Source: Streptomyces misionensis (GTDB lineage: Bacteria > Actinomycetota > Actinomycetes > Streptomycetales > Streptomycetaceae). Taken from it: a stretch of DNA of 64,000 nucleotides. The position numbers and the translations under genes were made by a program. The DNA lies in contig NZ_FNTD01000004.1 of assembly GCF_900104815.1 (NCBI RefSeq), forward strand, positions 3,364,501-3,428,500, in the 5' to 3' direction. Each line of letters opens with the position of its first letter. Positions within the stretch are counted from its first letter, which is position 1. Shown in pieces: positions 36,261-46,958 of the stretch. A model generated the notes under the pieces. It was given only the letters and a program-made list of their open reading frames with translations, had not been told where the DNA came from and did not search any database.

Positions 36261-37369
36261 ATCCCCTGATCGGCATCGCCGGCACCGCCGCCCTCGGCTA
36301 TGCGGCCGTCACCATTCCGCGCAACGCCCGCAAGGCACGCGCCCGCCGGGCCAGGAAGCCGGTCACCATCGACGCCGCCGCGTACGGGCTGGTGCCCGGC
36401 GACCGGCTCGACGCCCGGTACGCGGGCCCCGACCCCGAGGCCGACGCGGTGGCGGCGGCCGCGCTCGCCGGTGACTGGCGGCGGGCCGCCGCCTACCTCG
36501 CGGACGCGGGCCGCGACTGGGACCTGCGCTGGTACCGGACCGGCATCCTCGTGCACGCCGCCGCCGAGGACGACACCTGGGTCAAGGCATGGAGAACCGA
36601 GCGCCCCGACGATCCGTCCGCCGCGCTCGTGCATGCCGACGCGCTCGTCACGCTGGCGGGCAAGGTCCGCGGCGGCAAGCTGGCAAAGCACACCACGGCC
36701 GAGCAGTTCGAGGGCTTCCACCGGCTGCTGGCCGAGGCGCTGCCCGCCTGCCGGGAGGCCGCGCTGATGGCGCCCGAGGACCCCTGCCCCTGGATCGCGC
36801 AGATCACCATCGCGCTCGGACTCGGCTGGTCCCACGAGGACTTCCGGGCGTTGTGGGCCGAGATCACCGCACGCGACCCGCACCACTTCGGCGCCCACAC
36901 CGCCGCCCTGCAGTACTGGTGCGCCAAGTGGCGCGGCTCGCACGAGCTGATGTACGCGTTCGCCGAGCAGGCCGCGGCCGCCGCCCCGCCGGACAGCCTG
37001 CTGCCCGTGCTGCGCCTGTACGCGGTGTACGAGCACGCGGTGCGCGAACCCGCGGAGCCGGTCTACGCCCAGCCGTTCATCGACTCGGCCATCGACGCCA
37101 CCCTGGACGCCGTGGACCGGGTGCCCGCCGGGCACCACCGGCTGCCGGTGGTCCGGCACCTGCTGGCGAAGCTGCTGTTCCAGAAGAAGCGGTACGCGGA
37201 GGCGGTGGAGCAGTTCCGGGCGATCGGCGGCTACGTCGGCGCCGTGCCGTGGACGTACTCCGGCGACCCGGTGAAGGCGTTCGTCCACGCGCGCACCAAC
37301 ACCTTCCTCTCCTGGGAGAAGGCGGGCCGCCCCGCGCCCGCGCCCCGCGGGCACCACGCCGGCCACTGA
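36257..37369 (+). CDS. TPR-like protein, DUF4034-like
   Basis: A 370-residue protein. An N-terminal hydrophobic stretch (about 3-22) may be a weak membrane anchor. The rest is all-helical, with repeats typical of TPR-like proteins (AALAGDWRRAAAYLADAGRDWDLRWYRTG and KLLFQKKRYAEAVEQFRAIGG). No catalytic site is visible. It is probably a scaffold. Single gene, with HNH lipoprotein convergent. Confidence 0.7.
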   Translation: MNPLIGIAGTAALGYAAVTIPRNARKARARRARKPVTIDAAAYGLVPGDRLDARYAGPDPEADAVAAAALAGDWRRAAAYLADAGRDWDLRWYRTGILVHAAAEDDTWVKAWRTERPDDPSAALVHADALVTLAGKVRGGKLAKHTTAEQFEGFHRLLAEALPACREAALMAPEDPCPWIAQITIALGLGWSHEDFRALWAEITARDPHHFGAHTAALQYWCAKWRGSHELMYAFAEQAAAAAPPDSLLPVLRLYAVYEHAVREPAEPVYAQPFIDSAIDATLDAVDRVPAGHHRLPVVRHLLAKLLFQKKRYAEAVEQFRAIGGYVGAVPWTYSGDPVKAFVHARTNTFLSWEKAGRPAPAPRGHHAGH

Positions 37370-37440
37370 CCGGCACCGGCCGCGGGGTCCGGCGGCCTCG
37401 CCGGGCCCGACGGTCCAGCGGGGTCGACGGCCCAGCGGGG

Positions 37441-38157
37441 TCAGCGGGCCGTGAAGCGCGAAGGGGCCTCGGTCGGGTTGCCGCCGGAGGGGAGCTTCTG
37501 GTCCGGGCAGCCGGCCAGCACCTTCTTCATCGCGGCCTTCTCGGCGGAGGTCACCCACAGGCCGTACTTCTTCTTCACCGCCACCTGCGTGGCCACATAG
37601 GTGCAGCGGTAGGCGGTGTCCGGCGGGAGCCAGGTGGCCGCGTCACCGTCGCCCTTGCCGCGGTTGGCGCTCGCGTCGACCGCGATGAGGTTGAGCGGGT
37701 CGTTGGCCAGCGCGATGCGCTTGCTCGCGTCCCAGTACTTGGCGCCCTTCTGCCAGGCGTCCGACAGGGCGACGACATGGTCGATGTCGACCTGGCTGCG
37801 CCCGCGCCGGTAGGTGATCTCCTTGCCGGAGTAGGGGTCGGGGTCCAGCAGGCCGTAGGTGACCTTGCAGGTGCCGCCGGTGAACTTCACGTCCTTCAGG
37901 TCCCGCTTGAGGATGTCGTCCCGCGTGTCGCAGGCGTTGGAGTCCGTGTCCGCCCAGGCGCTGCCGAACCGGTCGCGGGAGTAACCGGTCTTCGGGGCAC
38001 GGCCCTTGACGGGCAGCGCGTCGGCCGCGGTCAGCACCGCGCCCCCGCCGCCCTTCTCCTCGGGCCCCGCGGCCCCCGTGCTCTGCCCGGACTTGCAGCC
38101 GGCCACCGCGGCCAGTACGACCACCGCACCGACCGCACCGCTCTTCAGACGCGTCAC
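37441..38157 (-). CDS. HNH/DUF1524-type nuclease lipoprotein
   Basis: 238 residues from a GTG at 38157. A lipobox lies at about residues 17-22 (AVAGC-KSG). The conserved core has VDIDHVVALSDAWQKGAKYW, then NDPLNLIAVDASANRGKGDGDAATWLPP, the GmrSD C-terminal-like (DUF1524) HNH arrangement of His, Asn and Lys. Two Cys pairs could stabilise it outside the cell. It is probably an extracellular nuclease attached to the membrane, in DNA scavenging or defence. Confidence 0.82.
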   Translation of the reverse strand: MTRLKSGAVGAVVVLAAVAGCKSGQSTGAAGPEEKGGGGAVLTAADALPVKGRAPKTGYSRDRFGSAWADTDSNACDTRDDILKRDLKDVKFTGGTCKVTYGLLDPDPYSGKEITYRRGRSQVDIDHVVALSDAWQKGAKYWDASKRIALANDPLNLIAVDASANRGKGDGDAATWLPPDTAYRCTYVATQVAVKKKYGLWVTSAEKAAMKKVLAGCPDQKLPSGGNPTEAPSRFTAR

Positions 38158-38312
38158 CCTGCGCCCCCCTCGCTCGCCCTGATCCGTCCCCGGATGCGGG
38201 GCGGATCGTTCCGCCACCACGTTAACTGCCCGTTTCCGGGCACCAGATGGGCCGCAAAGGGAGGATTCAGGGGCAAGTGCGGCGTGGAGCGGGGCATTTG
38301 GCGCTCAGGGGG

Positions 38313-38339
38313 CGGCGCACGGCCGCGGAGGCCGTGCGC
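38313..38339 (-). terminator. Terminator hairpin after mfd
   Basis: GGCGCACGGCC (38313-38323) and GGCCGTGCGCC (38329-38339) form a perfect 11-bp stem around GCGGA. No T-run. Confidence 0.75.
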
Positions 38340-38375
38340 CGGATCACATCCTCCGGCCGCCGAAAGCGGCGCGGA

Positions 38376-41912
<3,537 letters not shown>

Positions 41913-42038
41913 GGGGCTTTCCGTCCAGGGGTGGGCAACGAGTGTCCAGCGTACGACGCCGCCGTGGCGGCCGTCGGAGCCTGTGGACAACCGGGGCCTT
42001 CGCCCCCCCGGCCGCCGACGGGCCCCGGGACGGCGGAA

Positions 42039-42080
42039 ACCCGGTGCCGGAAAGCCCCTCGGGACTTCCCGGCACCGGGT
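42039..42080 (-). terminator. Terminator of the second ABC operon
   Basis: A stem of about 20 bp with two mismatches, ACCCGGTGCCGG at 42039-42050 against CCGGCACCGGGT ending at 42080, downstream of the permease gene. Confidence 0.8.
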
Positions 42081-42139
42081 GCACCCCCGCAACCCCCGTG
42101 TGCGGCGGACCTGGCGACCGGCCGGCGGCCGGTGCGCGG

Positions 42140-44722
42140 CTAATCCGTGGCGATGGCGTTCAGCACGTTCATCCGGCCCGCCCGGAAGGCGGGGATCAGG
42201 GCGGCGAACAGGCCCACGAAGGCGGAGCCGACGAAGACCGCGGTGATCGTCGGCCAGGGGATGTCCAGGACCTTCAGGCCCTGGAGGGCGAGGAGCTTCT
42301 GGGCGGTCGCGCCCCAGCCCATGCCGAGGCCGAGGCCGAGCAGGGCGCCGAAGACGGCGATCACCACGGACTCCAGGCGGATCATGCGGCGCAGCTGGCG
42401 GCGGGAGAGACCGATGGCCCGCATCAGGCCGATCTCCCGGGTCCGCTCCACCACCGACAGGGCCAGGGTGTTCACCACACCGAGGACCGCGACGATGATC
42501 GCGAGGGCCAGCAGGCCGTAGATCATGTTGAGCAGTTGGCCGATCTGGTCCTTCAGCGCCTTCTTGAAGTCGGTCTGGTCGCGCACGTTCAGCGCCGGGT
42601 CGGCGTGCACGGTCCGCTTCAGCGACGCGTAGGCGGCGGCCTGCTGCCCGTCCTTGGCGGTGGCGAACACGAGCTGGTCCAGCGGCATCCGGTCGGCCGG
42701 TACGTACTTCGCGACGGTGGGGATGGCCGCGTACATCGCGCCCTTGTCGATCACGACCTCGTCGCTGGTGATGGCGCGGACCGTGAGCCGGGCGGCGCTG
42801 CCGCCCTTGAAGGCGACCGTGACCGTGGAACCGACCTTGATGCCGTGTTCCTTGGCGAAGCCCTCGAAGACGGACATGGAGTCCGGCCGGTAGGCGTCGG
42901 CGAGGTCGCCGGCGACCGTCTTGGTGCGCACGTCCTCGGCATAGGTGGCGTCGGCCGCGTTGATCGTCCCGTTCTTGACGACCTTGCCGTCCGGAGTGGT
43001 CAGGGTCGCGTCGAGGATCTTGTACTCGGTGACCCGCTCCAGGCCGGGCGTGGCCTTGATCTCCCGCACCATCTGCGGCTTGACGAAGGCGAACTCCTGG
43101 TCGCCCTGGACGATGAAGTCCGTGCCGACGGTCTTGTCCAGCTGGTCGGTGGCGGAGGCCACCATGGAGGAGCCGACCACCGAGAGGCAGGCCACCAGGG
43201 CGAGGCCGATCATCAGGGCGGCGCCGGTGGCACCGGTGCGGCGCGGATTGCGCAGCGCGTTGCGCTCGGCCATCCGCCCGACCGGCCCGAAGACCCGCAG
43301 CAGCACCACGCCGAGGACCCGGACCAGGCCGGCCGCGAGCAGCGGGCCGACAACCACGAACCCGACCAGGGTGCACAGCACGCCCAGGCCCAGCCAGCCC
43401 GAGCCGGTCTTGGCCTGGTCGGCGGTGGCGGCGACGTACAGGCAGGCCACACCCGCGCCGGTGAGCAGCAGGCCGAGGACGGCGCGCACGGCACCGGCCT
43501 TGGCGTCGGCCGGGGAACCGGCGTCGCGCAGCGCGGCCATCGGGGAGACCTTGCCGGCCCGCCGGGCGGGCAGGTAGGCCGCCAGCACGGTGACCACGAC
43601 GCCCAGCAGCAGACCGAGCGCGGGCGTGGTCCAGGCGACGGTCAGGTCGTCCGTGGACAGCTCCATGCCCATGCCGCTCATCAGCTTCATCAGGCCGACC
43701 GCGATGCCGACGCCCGCGCCGACGCCGAGCACCGAGCCGATCAGGCCGAGCAGCAGCGCCTCGATCAGCACGGAGCGGTTGACCTGCTTGCGCGAGGAGC
43801 CGATGGCGCGCATCAGGCCGATCTCCCGGGTGCGCTGGGCGACCAGCATGGAGAAGGTGTTGATGATCAGGAAGATGCCGACCAGGAAGGCGATCCCGGC
43901 GAAGCCGAGCATCGCGTACTTCATGACGTTCAGGAAGCTCTCGACGCTCTTCTGGTTGGCGTCGGCGACCTCCTTGGCGGTGCGCACCTTGTAGCCGTGG
44001 CCGAGCGCGGCCGCGACGTCCTTCTTCAGCCGGTCGTCCGGCACGCCCTTGGCGGCGGTGACATTGACGTCGGTGTAGACGCCGGTGCGGCCGATCAGGG
44101 TCTGCTGGGCGGTCTTGGTGTCCAGGTAGAAGACGGCCGCCCCGGGGTTGGTCACCTGGAAGGCGGCGATGCCGCTCACGCGGGCGTGGTGCGTGCCGAG
44201 GACCGAGATCATGCCGATGTCGTCGCCGAGCTTCAGGTGGTGCTTGTCGGCGGTGTCCTTGTCCACCATCACCTGGTCCGGGCCCTTGGGCGCCGCACCG
44301 GTGGTGATCTTCATGGTGCGGGCGTCGTTGCCGTTCCAGCTGCCGACGATGGTGGGCCCGCCGCTGCTCGGCGACAGCTTGTCCTTCTTGCCGTCGATCA
44401 CGGTCACCGAGGTGGAGAACACCGTGCCCTCGGCCGAACGCACGCCCTCGACGCCCCGGACGGTGCCGAGGACGGAGGCCGGCATGACCGGCGGCTTGCC
44501 GGTGCGGGAGGTCGTCTGCCCGGTGTCGGAGGCACCGCCGGCGCTGACCGTGACGTCCGAGGAGGTCGCCTGGAACAGCTTGTCGAAGGTGGTGTTCATG
44601 GTGTCGGTGAACACCAGGGTGCCGCACACGAAGGCGACCGACAGCAGGACCGCGACCGCCGAGAGCGCCATGCGGCCCTTGTGCGCGAAGAAGTTGCGCA
44701 GGGAGGTCTTCAGGACGGTCAT
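42140..44722 (-). CDS. ABC transporter permease, two FtsX domains
   Basis: An 860-residue MacB/FtsX-like permease. Start ATG 44722 overlaps the stop of the ATPase gene (ATGA). An N-terminal helix, a large extracytoplasmic domain (about 40-250), a first FtsX domain (about 270-400), a second extracytoplasmic domain and a C-terminal FtsX domain (LMRAIGLSRRQLRRMIRLESV) are visible. It parallels the permease at 14116-16644 in plan and length. Substrate unknown. Confidence 0.9.
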   Translation of the reverse strand: MTVLKTSLRNFFAHKGRMALSAVAVLLSVAFVCGTLVFTDTMNTTFDKLFQATSSDVTVSAGGASDTGQTTSRTGKPPVMPASVLGTVRGVEGVRSAEGTVFSTSVTVIDGKKDKLSPSSGGPTIVGSWNGNDARTMKITTGAAPKGPDQVMVDKDTADKHHLKLGDDIGMISVLGTHHARVSGIAAFQVTNPGAAVFYLDTKTAQQTLIGRTGVYTDVNVTAAKGVPDDRLKKDVAAALGHGYKVRTAKEVADANQKSVESFLNVMKYAMLGFAGIAFLVGIFLIINTFSMLVAQRTREIGLMRAIGSSRKQVNRSVLIEALLLGLIGSVLGVGAGVGIAVGLMKLMSGMGMELSTDDLTVAWTTPALGLLLGVVVTVLAAYLPARRAGKVSPMAALRDAGSPADAKAGAVRAVLGLLLTGAGVACLYVAATADQAKTGSGWLGLGVLCTLVGFVVVGPLLAAGLVRVLGVVLLRVFGPVGRMAERNALRNPRRTGATGAALMIGLALVACLSVVGSSMVASATDQLDKTVGTDFIVQGDQEFAFVKPQMVREIKATPGLERVTEYKILDATLTTPDGKVVKNGTINAADATYAEDVRTKTVAGDLADAYRPDSMSVFEGFAKEHGIKVGSTVTVAFKGGSAARLTVRAITSDEVVIDKGAMYAAIPTVAKYVPADRMPLDQLVFATAKDGQQAAAYASLKRTVHADPALNVRDQTDFKKALKDQIGQLLNMIYGLLALAIIVAVLGVVNTLALSVVERTREIGLMRAIGLSRRQLRRMIRLESVVIAVFGALLGLGLGMGWGATAQKLLALQGLKVLDIPWPTITAVFVGSAFVGLFAALIPAFRAGRMNVLNAIATD

Positions 44723-45507
44723 GACGTACGGCCCCGGGAGTCGAAGTCCTTCATGCGGTCCAGGACCTGCTCGGCCGTCGGCTGGTGCATCTCGTCCACG
44801 ATGCGGCCGTCGGCCAGGTACAGCACACGGTCCGCGTAGGAGGCGGCGACGGGGTCGTGGGTGACCATCACGATGGTCTGGCCCAGCTCGTCCACCGAGC
44901 GGCGCAGGAAGCCCAGCACCTCGGCGCCGGCGCGGGAGTCGAGGTTGCCGGTCGGCTCGTCACCGAAGATGATCTCCGGACGGGCGGCGAGCGCGCGGGC
45001 CACGGCGACGCGCTGCTGCTGGCCGCCGGAGAGCTGGGTCGGCCGGTGCTTGAGCCGGCCGGCGAGGCCGACGGTCTCCACGACCCGGTCCAGCCACGCC
45101 CGGTCGGGCTTGCGGCCGGCTATGTCCATGGGCAGCGTGATGTTCTCGAGGGCGTTGAGCGTCGGCAGCAGGTTGAACGCCTGGAAGATGAAGCCGATCC
45201 GGTCCCGGCGCAGCTGGGTGAGCTTCTTGTCCTTCAGGCCGGTGATCTCGGTGTCGTCCAGGAAGATCTGACCGCCCGTCACCGTGTCCAGGCCCGCGAG
45301 GCAGTGCATCAGTGTGGACTTGCCGGAGCCCGAGGGCCCCATGATCGCGGTGAAGCGGCCTCTGGCGATGTCCACGTCGACGTGGTCCAGGGCGACGACA
45401 CGGGTCTCGCCGGACCCGTACGCCTTCACGACCTGCCGCGCCCGCGCGGCAACGGCCGTACGCTCTCCAGTGCCCCCGTGCCTGGGAATTGTCACAGCCG
45501 ATGTCAC
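44719..45507 (-). CDS. ABC transporter ATP-binding protein (MacB/LolD-like)
   Basis: 262 residues from the GTG at 45507, with AGGAG upstream. Walker A GPSGSGKST, signature LSGGQQQRVAVARAL, Walker B IIFGDEPTGNLDS and VTHD are present. It powers the permease that follows. It is nearly identical over long stretches to the ATPase at 13346-14116; the N-terminal 20 residues and the loop around GQIFLDDTEI differ. Confidence 0.93.
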   Translation of the reverse strand: MTSAVTIPRHGGTGERTAVAARARQVVKAYGSGETRVVALDHVDVDIARGRFTAIMGPSGSGKSTLMHCLAGLDTVTGGQIFLDDTEITGLKDKKLTQLRRDRIGFIFQAFNLLPTLNALENITLPMDIAGRKPDRAWLDRVVETVGLAGRLKHRPTQLSGGQQQRVAVARALAARPEIIFGDEPTGNLDSRAGAEVLGFLRRSVDELGQTIVMVTHDPVAASYADRVLYLADGRIVDEMHQPTAEQVLDRMKDFDSRGRTS

Positions 45508-45859
45508 GGTATTTCTCCTATGTCGGTCGGCAAGTTCGCGTGCCGCCCCGGTTCCGAGGCGTGTGTGTTCTGGGTACGTCGACGAGTCTCGCGGTTCGGC
45601 GGGTCGCACGCGCTGGTGCGAAGCCCCGTCTTCACGAGGGGGAAAACCCCACCCTCCCGGTCGTGCCAGCCGCCCCCCAGCGGCGTAAAGCCAGGTTAAG
45701 GACCACCCCGGCGCCGTCTCGTCCTCCGCCGGGACGAACCCGCCCCGAGCCGTTCTCCGGAGGACCCCCTAGGGGAACTCCACCGCCGCGTGGAGCCGGG
45801 ACCGGGGCCGTCTCCACCCCCGGAGTACCACTGGCCGGGGTGCTCCTGGCCGCTGGCGG
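45508..45859. other. Intergenic region with promoter and hairpin
   Basis: About 350 bp with no gene. It contains the ABC operon promoter region near 45520-45700 and, at 45818-45842, CACCCCCGG pairing with CCGGGGTG, a weak terminator for the coiled-coil gene. Confidence 0.45.
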
Positions 45860-46747
45860 CTAGTCCAGGGCCGCCCGGCCCGTCAGCATCATCAGCTTGC
45901 TGCGGACGTGGTCCATGTGGGCCTGCACGTCGTCCCAGGCCTCGCTGTGCGCACGCAGCACCCGTTCCGTCTCCTGGGCGATGCGGCCGGCCCGGGCGCC
46001 GGCGTCGGCGACGATGCCGGCCGCGCGCGTACGGGCCTCCTCCTCGCAGCGGCGGGCGTACTCCCCGGCCTCGGCCAGCGCCCGTTCGGCGGCGGCCACT
46101 TCGGCCTCGGCGCGGGCCTCCAGTCCGGCGTGCCGGGCGTCCAGGGCGGCCACCCGTTCGGCCTCCTCGCGCTCGATCCCGGCCAGGCGCTCGGCCTGCT
46201 GCCGGGTCTGCTCGGCCAGCAGCGCGGCGGTGTGCCGCCGCGCCTCGCGCAGCGCCGCCAGGGACGCGCCGCGCCCGTCCTTCACCGCCCGGCGGGCATC
46301 GACGCGGATGGCGTCGGCCTCGGCACGCGCGGCGTCGAGGAGGCCGCGGGCGTGCTCGTCGGCCTCCGCGCGCAGCGCGTGCGCCGACTCCCCCGCCACC
46401 CGGCGCACTTCCTCGGCGTCCGCCTCGGCCCGCGCGACCCACTCCCGCGCCTCGCACCGCGCGCGCTCGCGCAGCTGCTCCGCCTCCTCCAGCGCGAGCC
46501 GGTACAGATTCCGCGCGCCCTCCGCGAGCGTCTCGTACTCCTGCGGCGCCAGGCGCGCGACGACCTCCCGCAGCCGCGCGAGGTCCGCCGCCATGTCCTT
46601 GGCCAGCACGGTCAGCCGCGCGGCGCGTTCCCACGCGGCGTCCCGGCCCTCGGACAGCGCCTCCAGGTACGCGTCGACCTGGTCGGGGCGGTAGCCACGC
46701 CCCCGGACGGTCGTGAAGCCGCCCGGCGGCATCCATGCGCTGCTCAC
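45860..46747 (-). CDS. DivIVA-like coiled-coil protein
   Basis: About 295 residues from a GTG at 46747. The N-terminal segment PPGGFTTVRGRGYRPDQVDAYLEALSEGRD resembles the DivIVA membrane-binding start. The rest is an almost unbroken Ala/Glu/Arg coiled coil. Related Streptomyces proteins (DivIVA, FilP, Scy) organise polar growth, and some relatives are annotated as cellulose-binding proteins. A cytoskeletal or polarity role is inferred. No hydrophobic membrane segment. Confidence 0.75.
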   Translation of the reverse strand: MSSAWMPPGGFTTVRGRGYRPDQVDAYLEALSEGRDAAWERAARLTVLAKDMAADLARLREVVARLAPQEYETLAEGARNLYRLALEEAEQLRERARCEAREWVARAEADAEEVRRVAGESAHALRAEADEHARGLLDAARAEADAIRVDARRAVKDGRGASLAALREARRHTAALLAEQTRQQAERLAGIEREEAERVAALDARHAGLEARAEAEVAAAERALAEAGEYARRCEEEARTRAAGIVADAGARAGRIAQETERVLRAHSEAWDDVQAHMDHVRSKLMMLTGRAALD

Positions 46748-46958
46748 CCTGGGAACCCCTCTCCGGCGGACCGACCGACAGGACGACTTCGCGCACATCG
46801 TGACGGATCCGGCGGAAGTGTTCATAACGCGACACTCCGCAGCCACGTCACGGGCGCGACATCGCCCGTCCCGGCCCAGGGGCTCCCGACCGGCGGCTAC
46901 CGGTTCTCCCGCGCACCCCCCTCCGCGCCGCACACCGGCGTCCTCGTACGGTCCCGCA